Shown piece after piece: positions 8,294 to 15,704 of a stretch of DNA of 64,000 nt. How positions within the stretch are numbered: the stretch's first letter is position 1; the number at the start of each line of letters is the position of its first letter. Under the pieces are notes generated by a model, which searched no databases, was not told the DNA's origin, and worked only from the letters and a program-made list of their open reading frames with translations. Location of the stretch: contig NZ_CP035417.1 in NCBI RefSeq assembly GCF_004123675.1, positions 3,091,501 to 3,155,500 on the forward strand. The letters are read 5' to 3'. This stretch comes from Leisingera sp. NJS204 (GTDB lineage: Bacteria > Pseudomonadota > Alphaproteobacteria > Rhodobacterales > Rhodobacteraceae). A program made the position numbers and the translations under genes.

Positions 8294-10225
8294 ATGAAAG
8301 ACAAGACAACCACCACCGAACAGGCCATGGCACTGATCCGGGACGGGGATGTCGTGACCACCACCGGGTTTGTGCAAAGCTGCATCCCGGAAATGCTGCA
8401 CGCGGCCTTGGAAAAGCGGTTCATCGAGGAGGGCGCGCCCCGCGACCTGACGCTGATCATGTGCGCAGGCGCCGGCGACAGCAAGGGATTGGGGACCGGA
8501 CGGCTGCACCACGACGGGCTGCTGCGACGGGTGATTGCCGGCAATTTCGGCCGCATGCCCAAGGTTGCGCAAGCAGCACAAGAGAACAAGATCTGCGGCT
8601 ACAACCTGCCGCAGGGGGTAATCTCGCAGCTTTACCGGGCCTGCGCGGCGGGCCAGCCGGGGCTGTTCTCCAAGGTCGGCCTGCACACCTATGTCGATCC
8701 CCGCCATGGCGGCGGCAAGGTCAACAAAGTGACCGAGGAGGACATTGTCCGCTACCACGAGGTCGATGGCGAGGAATGGCTGTTCTACAAGGCCACCAAG
8801 ATCGACGTCGCCTTCATCCGCGGCACCAGCGCCGACCGCTCCGGCAACATCAGCATGGAGCGCGAGGCGTTGACACTGGACTGCCTGGCCCAGGCAATGG
8901 CCGCCCATAACAACGGCGGCATTGTCATCGCCCAGGTGGAGCGCATCGTCGAGGACGGCTCGATCAAGCCGAAGGACGTGAAGATTCCCGGCTTGCTGGT
9001 GGACTGCGTCTGCTTGGCGGACGATCCGGACATGCACCGGATGAATTACGGCGTGCAGCACAACCCTGCCCTGTCCGGAGAGATCCGGGTGCCGGTGGAG
9101 GGCATCGCCAAGATGCCGCTGGATCAGCGCAAGATCATCGCCCGCCGCGCCGCCTTTGAACTGCCGCCCAACGGCGCTGTGAACCTCGGCGTCGGTGCGC
9201 CCGACGGCGTCGCGGCGGTAGCAAACGAGGAAAAGGCCACCCCCTATATCACCCTCACAACTGAGGCCGGCGCGGTCGGCGGTGTGCTGGCAGGCGGTTC
9301 CAGCTTCGGCTCCTCAGCCAATGCCGATGCCATCATCGACCAGAACCAGATGTTCGATTTCTACGACGGCGGCGGGCTCGACCTCACCTGCCTTGGCATG
9401 GCGGAATGCGACGCCGAAGGCAGTGTCAATGCCTCCCGTTTCGGCGGCCGCCTGAATGGCTGCGGCGGCTTCATCAACATCTCGCAGAACTCGCGCGCGG
9501 TGGTCTTTGCCGGCACGTTCACCGCTGGCGGGCTGAAGGTTGCGGTTGAGGGCGGCAACCTGCGCATCGTCCAGGAAGGCCGCAACAAGAAGTTCGTCCG
9601 CCTGATCGAACAGATCACCTTCTCCGGCCCTTACGCCTCGCAGCGCTCGCAGCCGGTGCTTTACGTAACCGAACGCTGCGTGCTGCAGCTGACGCCCAAG
9701 GGACTGGAACTGATCGAGATTGCGCCCGGCATCGACCTGCAGCGCGATATCCTGGATCAGATGGAGTTCAAGCCGATCATCGAGAACGTCAGCCCGATGG
9801 ATCCGCGCATTTTCCAGGATGAGCAGATGGGGCTGATGAATGACCTGCTGAACCTGAACCTGTCGGAGCGGGTCACTTATGATGCCGCACGCCACACCAT
9901 GTTCCTCAACCTCGAAGGCTGGAGCGTCAAGAAGAAGCGCGACATCGAGGACCTGACCCGTGTCTTGCAGGATGCCTTTGTCAAAAGCGGCCAGGATGTG
10001 AACATGGTGATAAACCAGAACGGCTTCCGCATTGCCGAGGATCTGCAGGATGCCTATGCGGCATCGGTCGGCCGGACACTGGAGCGCCACAGCGCCTCGA
10101 TTGCCCACTACACCACCAGCGCCTTCATGCGCCTGAAGATGCAAGGCACCCTCGCCAGCCGCAGCGTGCAACCGCATATTTTTGAGAGCGGCGAAGAAGC
10201 GCATCAGGCCATTTGGGGGTCCTGA
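8294..10225 (+). CDS. Family I acyl-CoA:acetate/3-ketoacid CoA-transferase, long form
   Basis: A 643-residue fused CoA-transferase. The N-terminal half is a CoA_trans alpha-type domain (GDVVTTTGFVQSCIPEML, then CAGAGDSKGLGTG) and the second half a beta-type domain with LTTEAGAVGG, where Glu324 is the expected residue forming the glutamyl-CoA thioester. Residues after about 530 form an extra C-terminal region of roughly 110 residues not needed for the transferase fold. Propionate CoA-transferases are about 520-540 residues, so this is a longer subfamily. The frame opens at 8222, but ATG 8294 has GGGGAGG upstream and begins at the conserved domain. It stands alone before the tRNA; its acyl substrate cannot be read from context. 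Confidence 0.88.
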   Translation: MKDKTTTTEQAMALIRDGDVVTTTGFVQSCIPEMLHAALEKRFIEEGAPRDLTLIMCAGAGDSKGLGTGRLHHDGLLRRVIAGNFGRMPKVAQAAQENKICGYNLPQGVISQLYRACAAGQPGLFSKVGLHTYVDPRHGGGKVNKVTEEDIVRYHEVDGEEWLFYKATKIDVAFIRGTSADRSGNISMEREALTLDCLAQAMAAHNNGGIVIAQVERIVEDGSIKPKDVKIPGLLVDCVCLADDPDMHRMNYGVQHNPALSGEIRVPVEGIAKMPLDQRKIIARRAAFELPPNGAVNLGVGAPDGVAAVANEEKATPYITLTTEAGAVGGVLAGGSSFGSSANADAIIDQNQMFDFYDGGGLDLTCLGMAECDAEGSVNASRFGGRLNGCGGFINISQNSRAVVFAGTFTAGGLKVAVEGGNLRIVQEGRNKKFVRLIEQITFSGPYASQRSQPVLYVTERCVLQLTPKGLELIEIAPGIDLQRDILDQMEFKPIIENVSPMDPRIFQDEQMGLMNDLLNLNLSERVTYDAARHTMFLNLEGWSVKKKRDIEDLTRVLQDAFVKSGQDVNMVINQNGFRIAEDLQDAYAASVGRTLERHSASIAHYTTSAFMRLKMQGTLASRSVQPHIFESGEEAHQAIWGS

Positions 10226-10242
10226 AGCGGACACAAGCCCGC

Positions 10243-10263
10243 GCCAGCCCGTATCGGGCTGGC
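10243..10263 (+). terminator. Hairpin after the CoA-transferase gene
   Basis: A perfect 9-bp stem, GCCAGCCCG and CGGGCTGGC around a TAT loop, 17 bp after the stop codon. It lacks a T-tract, so termination may be weak or Rho-assisted. Confidence 0.5.
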
Positions 10264-10483
10264 CACCCCTTCCGCACCCATCCGCGCGCGCCGGAGAACC
10301 GGTCCGGCCGTTCGTTCCAGCACTTGGCAGGCGCACAAAACCTTTCATGCAAAAGATCCGTAAGTCCTTAAGGTAAATACGGTTTCCAAGGGCACCGGGT
10401 TGCCGCCAGCTGATGAAAGCCCGGGGCCATGCAGATTTTCTAACGAGAGCTGGACAGGAACTGCATTTTTTTTAAAAACCCTC

Positions 10484-10510
10484 TTGCACCCCCTCGCAAC
10501 AAACTTTAGA
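10484..10510 (+). promoter_or_regulatory. Probable tRNA-Gln promoter
   Basis: TTGCAC at 10484-10489 and TTTAGA at 10505-10510 are separated by 15 bp and end 14 bp before the tRNA. The position is right for a stable-RNA promoter; spacing is short. Confidence 0.4.
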
Positions 10511-10524
10511 CAGCGCCTCACCGA

Positions 10525-10599
10525 TGGGGTGTAGCCAAGTGGTAAGGCAGCAGTTTTTGGTACTGTGTATCGTAGGTTCGAATCCTACCACCCCAGCCA
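10525..10599 (+). tRNA. tRNA-Gln (anticodon TTG)
   Basis: A complete cloverleaf of 75 nt including encoded CCA. The acceptor TGGGGTG pairs with CACCCCA, the D stem GCC with GGC, and the anticodon stem GCAGT with ACTGT around the loop TTTTGGT (anticodon TTG, reading CAA). The T arm is GTAGG-TTCGAAT-CCTAC with discriminator G73. Its 3' end is the attachment site for the element that follows: the last 17 bases plus 7 more recur at 20909-20932. Confidence 0.97.
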
Positions 10600-10606
10600 T
10601 CGGCCT
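10583..10606 (+). repeat. attL core (tRNA-Gln 3' end)
   Basis: 24 bp starting TCCTACCACCCC and ending CATCGGCCT, identical at 20909-20932 and, inverted, at 13915-13938. It covers the 3' half of the T arm and the acceptor stem, the usual crossover zone for tRNA-targeting tyrosine integrases. Confidence 0.92.
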
Positions 10607-10781
10607 TTCACACAAGAAAATAAGCACCCGGCGCACCCACTAGCCCCGGAACTGCCCCCGGTTTCGGCCCCAGTGTTCCTGGACGATTTCGGTAAGCTGA
10701 CGAGGCCGCTTCCCCATGGCTTGAGAGTTGCTGGCGGGGCCGCTAGCTAGCTCAGATCTTGGGTAAGGCTGTACTTGGATC

Positions 10782-11288
10782 TGACCTCCCCCTAGTCGCG
10801 GGAGAGGCCGTTGGCGTTATGGCTGAGTATAGTCGGCATAGGGATAAGTAATGGAAGCGAACCGTTATCCCGGGAAATACCAACCAGAACAAACCACAAG
10901 TTCTTCCTTATCAAAGAACCAAAGAATCGAGGAGCTCAAGACGTTCCTGGAAGCGGCGCTGACGGCCCAGATAACCGGGTGAGCGGGGAATATGGCGAAC
11001 CTCCAAGTAATCATCCTCTCGATCCGGGGTTAGCTCCCGCACCTCATCCAGCCCCCGAATGTTATGCGACATTTCCACGAACTGCCCGAGCACCCTTAGA
11101 GCCGACGCTTTCATCCCGGCCTTCAACCGCTTGGCATAGGCGTAGTTGATGATGAAGCTGTCATGGACGCACAGGGCCGGTATTTCTATTCGCGTGAACG
11201 CCCTGATCAGCATGTTCGCCATGATGCTATCAATGTTCATCAGATAGATCCCTCGGTCAGCGCAGATATCGTCCCTGAGGAAGGGGTG
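10782..11288 (+). repeat. Left arm of a ~507-bp inverted repeat
   Basis: This stretch matches the reverse complement of 13234-13740. I found one mismatch in the coding part (a GCC/GTC codon change, Ala to Val) and none in the stretches compared beyond it. It holds the last 126 codons of the polymerase-like gene plus its downstream region. Outward of it (10607-10781 against 13741-13914) similarity drops to a clearly diverged but recognisable level. Confidence 0.9.
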
Positions 11289-12428
11289 TTTCTCCACGAA
11301 GGCATCCAGCACCTTGAACAACTCGGCATTCTTCATGGACTTCTCCTGGGAGCCAGTCGGCGCATCGTTCCTGAAAGCACTGCAGGCCTTGTTCCTCGAA
11401 GATGCATTCAAAGCCATTAGAACGAGAGACTTGACCAGCTTGCGTTGCTTGGCCGGATCCATGTCCTTAATCAGACCATCCTCCAGAACGTAGGGGTCGC
11501 TCTCGAGCTGAACGCCATGCTTCGCAGCCAGGATGGCTACGTGCAGGGCTCGGTAATCCACTTCGACGGTCGGCTGATCGTTGATGTGGATGCGTTGTCT
11601 CAACTCGCTTCCGCAGTTCTGCCACCAACCCCCAAAGAAACGCCCGCCACACCTCCAGTCATTCCGGTTGAATATGCGAACGACGTGATGATCAAAGCCG
11701 CCGATGGCAAGCCGCGCCATTTGACCGGTTCGCGGGCCTTCCTCGATTGGCCTGTCGATCCAAGGCTGCTCCAGATCAGGGATGTCGATAAAGGTGCGCT
11801 GCAGAAGCCAGTTATACCTCTCCAACTCCGCCCGCATCTTCACTGAATCCGGCGTGTCCACGTATTCGAGGTTGCGCTGAGACTTCTCGAGCCCTCGCAT
11901 CACGACGCTTTCTTTCTTGGGATGGATAAGGATGTGCTGCTGCCCAAACTTAACCTGACGGAACAGTCGGCAAAGTGATTCAGCTGCCCGGATGCGTGTG
12001 GTTCGGTTCGTGCTAGCTCTGGGTCCTGAGTAGCTACCAGCGGCGAACGCAATGAAGCCGCCATCATGCAGGCTATGAACAAGCTTGGGGGCCGCACGAG
12101 ACAGGCCAAACCAATTATAGCGGCTGCTAGCTGTCCACGCGGTGTTGTTCATGTCCACGGCAATGCTGAGCTCTGGATCTCTATCCCATGCTTCAAACAG
12201 ATTTAGCAGTAGGATTTCTAGCTGTTGTCTTCGGGTGGCCTTTGGTTTCACACCTCCTTTCTTGAGGGCAGTTGCTTCTGGCTCCCCAATGCACTGCTTC
12301 CAGACCAGATTGGTTAGCTTCGATACGTCAGGGTGCTTCGAAAAGCGGTGGATGTTGAGGGTCCGCGAGTAATACGGATCTGCGATGATCAGGTCATTGA
12401 GTTGCACTTCTGAGCGAAAGTTGTTCAT
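10911..12428 (-). CDS. Hypothetical protein with family A polymerase-like palm motifs
   Basis: A 505-residue protein of unknown function; ATG 12428 has AGGA seven bases upstream. The C-terminal half shows three motifs in the order found in family A DNA polymerases and single-subunit phage RNA polymerases. Residues 288-296 VEVDYRALH resemble motif A (DYSQIELR) with Asp291. Residues 327-342 KQRKLVKSLVLMALNA resemble the O-helix of motif B. Residues 421-424 VHDS resemble motif C (VHDE/IHDS) with Asp423. A conserved-looking GGRFFGGWWQ block (261-270) precedes motif A. The first 230 residues show no recognisable exonuclease or primase motif. It may be a replication, repair or primer-making enzyme of the element. 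The polymerase reading is inference from motif order; a structural prediction would decide it. Its last 126 codons are duplicated inverted at 13234-13611. Confidence 0.85.
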   Translation of the reverse strand: MNNFRSEVQLNDLIIADPYYSRTLNIHRFSKHPDVSKLTNLVWKQCIGEPEATALKKGGVKPKATRRQQLEILLLNLFEAWDRDPELSIAVDMNNTAWTASSRYNWFGLSRAAPKLVHSLHDGGFIAFAAGSYSGPRASTNRTTRIRAAESLCRLFRQVKFGQQHILIHPKKESVVMRGLEKSQRNLEYVDTPDSVKMRAELERYNWLLQRTFIDIPDLEQPWIDRPIEEGPRTGQMARLAIGGFDHHVVRIFNRNDWRCGGRFFGGWWQNCGSELRQRIHINDQPTVEVDYRALHVAILAAKHGVQLESDPYVLEDGLIKDMDPAKQRKLVKSLVLMALNASSRNKACSAFRNDAPTGSQEKSMKNAELFKVLDAFVEKHPFLRDDICADRGIYLMNIDSIMANMLIRAFTRIEIPALCVHDSFIINYAYAKRLKAGMKASALRVLGQFVEMSHNIRGLDEVRELTPDREDDYLEVRHIPRSPGYLGRQRRFQERLELLDSLVL

Positions 12429-12557
12429 CAGGTTTCCTCATGGCAGTTTGCTCTTGCTCCAAACCGGTAATGGCTTGGACACGAAGGTGATTTCACTCAG
12501 ACCGCGAGCGACGATTACCCGCCCGCGACCCACCTTTTCGGCTTTAATATTGGCTAG

Positions 12558-12830
12558 TTAGCAATCCGGGAGGCTGCCCAGCCGTGGGGCAGCTGGACGA
12601 TCTACCCAGAGCCCAGACAGCGGCGGCGGTTTCTCCTGAGCCTTCGAGCCGGTCATTCCTATCGGTATTGCTCGCTGGGTCCGGAGCAGAGTTTCCAAGT
12701 GTTTCGAGCTTGCCGCATCGCGTCGGAACGCTCCTATTTCTTCCCGATGCCCACGCAACTTCCGCTGCAACCTCTTCCAGTCTCTCGGTATTCTATTTTC
12801 GCACCAAGAAAACGGTTTGCCGTGTGCCAT
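12558..12830 (-). CDS. Small basic hypothetical protein (90 aa)
   Basis: ATG 12830 is preceded by TGGAGTGAAC, a good ribosome-binding site, and the frame runs 90 codons. The product is rich in arginine and lysine in its first half (RDWKRLQRKLRGHREEIGAF) and proline-rich at the end; no domain is recognised. The open frame extends upstream to 12929, but that part crosses a tRNA-like sequence and reads as non-protein. It lies 130 bp from the start of the polymerase-like gene on the same strand and could be its upstream partner. Real gene status is moderately supported by the ribosome-binding site only. Confidence 0.45.
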   Translation of the reverse strand: MAHGKPFSWCENRIPRDWKRLQRKLRGHREEIGAFRRDAASSKHLETLLRTQRAIPIGMTGSKAQEKPPPLSGLWVDRPAAPRLGSLPDC

Positions 12831-13233
12831 GTTCACTCCATTCAAGCTGTAAGGCGCACGAGGAGTCGAACCCCTCGAACGCATTCGTTCAGAGGAGGAA
12901 ATTTTCATCACGGAGACTAAGTCACGCACGCGAACAGCTAAGCCTGCGATCGAGGCTCTAGCGGCGTATGCGAGATTAGCCGTAGCTCACCAGACAACTG
13001 GTAAACACGTGGCTGTAGCCTCGTTTATGTGATGTATTCTAAGCGGAAGACCGAATACACGTATCCCGATAGAATAGCCCTTCCCACAGGGGCTTCAGTA
13101 GGACCTTACTTAAGGCCTTCAAAATCCGAAGAAATCTTAGTGGGAGGCTAACTCATCAGGGATCCTTGCCGTGTTATCTCTGGGACTTGCTTGTTACCGC
13201 TAAGGGCTCTCAGAGGTCAACCACGATTTCTAC
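12831..13233. other. Non-coding stretch with tRNA-like and hairpin remnants
   Basis: No convincing gene is seen in these 400 bp. On the minus strand 12851-12890 looks like the 3' half of a tRNA with a long variable arm: hairpin GAACG-AATG-CGTTC, then a T arm around GGTTCGACT with a GAGG/CCTC stem, then a possible acceptor strand. I could not build a full cloverleaf: the anticodon arm does not pair. Two more perfect hairpins occur, AGCCT/AGGCT at 12940-12956 and ACCAG-ACAA-CTGGT near 12989. This may be decayed phage-type tRNA sequence. Confidence 0.35.
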
Positions 13234-13239
13234 CACCCC
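13224..13239 (+). other. att-core-like sequence at the breakpoint of the truncated gene copy
   Basis: The 16 bp CGATTTCTACCACCCC match the tRNA-Gln T-arm/acceptor sequence at 10579-10594 in 14 positions. Homology to the intact gene starts at 13234, inside this sequence, where both share CACCCC. It looks like a recombination junction between an att-type sequence and the gene. Confidence 0.5.
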
Positions 13240-13611
13240 TTCCTCAGGGACGATATCTGCGCTGACCGAGGGATCTATCTGATGAACATTGATAGCATCA
13301 TGGCGAACATGCTGATCAGGGCGTTCACGCGAATAGAAATACCGGTCCTGTGCGTCCATGACAGCTTCATCATCAACTACGCCTATGCCAAGCGGTTGAA
13401 GGCCGGGATGAAAGCGTCGGCTCTAAGGGTGCTCGGGCAGTTCGTGGAAATGTCGCATAACATTCGGGGGCTGGATGAGGTGCGGGAGCTAACCCCGGAT
13501 CGAGAGGATGATTACTTGGAGGTTCGCCATATTCCCCGCTCACCCGGTTATCTGGGCCGTCAGCGCCGCTTCCAGGAACGTCTTGAGCTCCTCGATTCTT
13601 TGGTTCTTTGA
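13234..13611 (+). pseudogene. Truncated inverted copy of the polymerase-like gene
   Basis: The 3' end of the 10911-12428 gene, beginning at codon 381 (HPFLRDDICADRGIYL) and running to the same stop. An internal ATG at 13282 leaves a 109-codon open frame identical to residues 397-505 except for one Ala-to-Val change. It keeps the motif C-like VHDS but lacks motifs A and B, so it cannot be an active polymerase by itself. No ribosome-binding site is evident before 13282. Near-identity with the intact copy shows a recent duplication or ongoing gene conversion. Confidence 0.85.
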
Positions 13612-13740
13612 TAAGGAAGAACTTGTGGTTTGTTCTGGTTGGTATTTCCCGGGATAACGGTTCGCTTCCATTACTTATCCCTATGCCGACTATACTCAGC
13701 CATAACGCCAACGGCCTCTCCCGCGACTAGGGGGAGGTCA
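13234..13740 (-). repeat. Right arm of the ~507-bp inverted repeat
   Basis: Reverse complement of 10782-11288. Together the arms flank a 1.9-kb unique segment (11289-13233) that could invert by homologous recombination. Confidence 0.9.
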
Positions 13741-13914
13741 GATCCAAGCACATCCTTACCCAAGATCTGATCCTGCTAGCGGCCCCGCCAGCGGTTTTCA
13801 AGCCAAGGGAAATCAGTCCCGCCAGCGCTCCGAAACTGCCCAGAAAAACGGGGGCCGAAAACGGGGGCAGTTCGGCTCTTTCGAGCTCGTCAGCGTCTTA
13901 TTCTATTGGAGGAA
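13741..13914 (-). repeat. Diverged inverted copy of the element's left end
   Basis: Read on the minus strand it aligns along its whole length with 10607-10781 (shared AACTGCCCCCG, CTGGCGGGGCCGCTAGC, CAGATCTTGGGTAAGG), but with many differences and one block replaced. It therefore comes from a related but distinct element. Confidence 0.7.
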
Positions 13915-13938
13915 AGGCCGATGGCTGGGGTGGTAGGA
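13915..13938 (-). repeat. Internal att core in inverted orientation
   Basis: Exact reverse complement of the 24-bp cores at 10583 and 20909. On the minus strand its left neighbour equals the element's right end (20678-20908) and its right neighbour resembles the element's left end (10607 onward), the configuration of a circular-form attP. Confidence 0.9.
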
Positions 13939-14169
13939 CGCCTTGCCCACCGATCCGCTTCATCGCCTTAGCCGCCCCGTCAGCAAACCTGGGGCCGTTC
14001 CTGGGGCGGTTCGGTAGCTAATGACCCGTCTCCGGGCAGCTAGCGACCTGCCAACAAAAGATCCCAGCCTAGAACCGTTGCCGAGCCGCTGCCAACTTCC
14101 CAGCCTGCCGCTATCGATCCGCTGACGAGAGGGGACGGTGGAGACCCGATGGTGGCGAGGCGTGGTGTG
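13915..14169 (-). repeat. Left arm of a perfect 255-bp inverted repeat
   Basis: Reverse complement of 20678-20932, compared base by base with no mismatch. The arms include the att core at their outer ends and enclose a 6.5-kb segment (14170-20677) carrying the integrase, XRE, YegP, DUF805 and TcmP/DUF5131 genes. Confidence 0.93.
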
Positions 14170-14279
14170 GGTGGAGATATGCGCTTGAAGCCCAGAGACA
14201 AGGTGCTAGGCTTTGGCAAGTCATTGATGGCAATGCAGAAAGCCTTCACTGTTTTACTTTTTTCGTCGGAAGTTTGCCA

Positions 14280-15620
14280 ATGCCAGGGAAATTCGAACTC
14301 TACGAGGATAATGCAGGTGAGTTTCGCTTCCGGCTAAAAGCTCGCAGCGGCGAGAACATTCTGGCTAGCGAAGGCTACAAGCAAAAGGCTAGTGCCGAGA
14401 ACGGCATCGAGTCGGTCAGGAAGAACGCCGGAGACGATGCGTGCTACGAGCGCAAGGAAACCTCCGCCGGAAAGCACATGTTCAACCTGAAAGCCAGCAA
14501 CGGTCAGGTGATCGGCACCTCGCAGAGCTACGCCAATGCGTCGGGACGGGACAACGGCATCGAGTCGGTCAAGAGGAATGCGCAGGACGCAGGTGTCGAC
14601 GATCTGAGTAGCGATCTGAGTCGGAACCGAATTGCTCAAGTCAGGTCCCTTGCACAAGCTCTTCCTGATCAAAGTGACATCGTCAAATTTGGCCTCACCG
14701 AGAAGGGCAAGGTACAACTCGTTGCCGTTCCGAATACGGCTGATGACGTGGAAAGGATCATCACCATTCGCGAAGAGCTGATTTCAGCAGATGGTCCAAT
14801 AGCTGCCTTGAGCACTCGCTACTCTCGGAATCCTAATGCCCCCCAAGCCGCCTTGCTCGAGAGGGTCATAGGGAGCTATGCAAAGGAGCTCAGCAAAGAC
14901 ATACACGACATCAACTTTGCTGTTCTGTTTGTAAGAGGCACCCGGCTAGTGTCCGCCTCAAATACAGCTCAGCACAATATTCAAACTGGAGAATGGCCTG
15001 ACTTCGAGCCCGAGGAACAAGAAGCGCTGGATTCCCTGATCGCTCTTCATGGCCCATTGATGATGGCTACGCCAGTCGGCAGAGACCTAGTGGCAGCTTC
15101 TAACGAGTTTGATGGCACGCCGGAGAAAAGCAAAGAAGAGGAAGGGCTTTTCCAAGAGCTTGCTGAAACGGTTGCTGACGAGACCGAAGTGTTTGAAGCC
15201 GAAACGCTGGATGCTATCCATGACATCACAACACCCGTTGAATTCGACCTTCATCCAGCAAGAACCCGCCGTCTCCGCGTTCTACTCGCAGGGTCCTTAC
15301 TAACTTCCGTTGCTGGGGCCTCTGCCTGGCTCGCTTCTCTGGGATCCTCTTTGGCACTGATACCGGCCGTAGGAGGAATGTTCATCTGGGAGGTGGTCAA
15401 AAAAACTGATGATTTTAAGTCTGTCACTGATTTGCTTGCGAAGGGCTATGATGGCATGCCCGATCAAGCGGCGGAACAGCTGAAGAATCTGAAGCGCATG
15501 TCGAAGCTGCTCGAGAAAAGGCGTGCGATGTTCACGAAGCTGGCTGACCTTCGCCCGGAATTTGGATGGGCAAAACGCTACATCAAACCCGAAGAAACAG
15601 TCGACGACGGCGAAGAGTGA
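14280..15620 (+). CDS. Tandem YegP (DUF1508) protein fused to an unknown membrane-anchored region
   Basis: A 446-residue protein. Residues about 4-53 and 56-103 are two YegP/DUF1508 repeats (each with a GIESV(R/K) turn), a small fold usually encoded alone as 60-110 residues. Residues 110-325 are unassigned and acidic toward the end. Residues about 331-373 are hydrophobic (RRLRVLLAGSLLTSVAGA, then LIPAVGGMFIWEVV), probably two membrane helices. A charged 70-residue tail follows. ATG 14280 is chosen over the in-frame TTG 14274 because GGAAG lies eight bases upstream and homology starts there. It is convergent with the DUF805 gene. The size and membrane anchor make it unlike ordinary YegP; a cargo or defence role for the element is speculation. 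Confidence 0.85.
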   Translation: MPGKFELYEDNAGEFRFRLKARSGENILASEGYKQKASAENGIESVRKNAGDDACYERKETSAGKHMFNLKASNGQVIGTSQSYANASGRDNGIESVKRNAQDAGVDDLSSDLSRNRIAQVRSLAQALPDQSDIVKFGLTEKGKVQLVAVPNTADDVERIITIREELISADGPIAALSTRYSRNPNAPQAALLERVIGSYAKELSKDIHDINFAVLFVRGTRLVSASNTAQHNIQTGEWPDFEPEEQEALDSLIALHGPLMMATPVGRDLVAASNEFDGTPEKSKEEEGLFQELAETVADETEVFEAETLDAIHDITTPVEFDLHPARTRRLRVLLAGSLLTSVAGASAWLASLGSSLALIPAVGGMFIWEVVKKTDDFKSVTDLLAKGYDGMPDQAAEQLKNLKRMSKLLEKRRAMFTKLADLRPEFGWAKRYIKPEETVDDGEE

Positions 15621-15704
15621 GTTTTCACCAGCCGCTTTCAACTGCTAGCGGCGCTCTGACTGGTGCTATTGGGGAGACCCGCCAGGCAACAGATCTCTCC
15701 AGGA

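Noticed and set aside
10811-11149. 112-codon plus-strand frame, repeated at 13373-13711 on the minus strand
   Set aside because: It is antisense to the end of the polymerase-like gene and is duplicated only because the inverted repeat is.
12838-12929. Upstream extension of the 90-codon ORF
   Set aside because: It crosses a tRNA-like hairpin/T-arm sequence and lacks a ribosome-binding site, while ATG 12830 has one.
13130-13240. Possible tRNA ending in TTCTACCACCCC
   Set aside because: Only the 3' part resembles tRNA-Gln; the 5' sequence does not form an acceptor or D stem with it.
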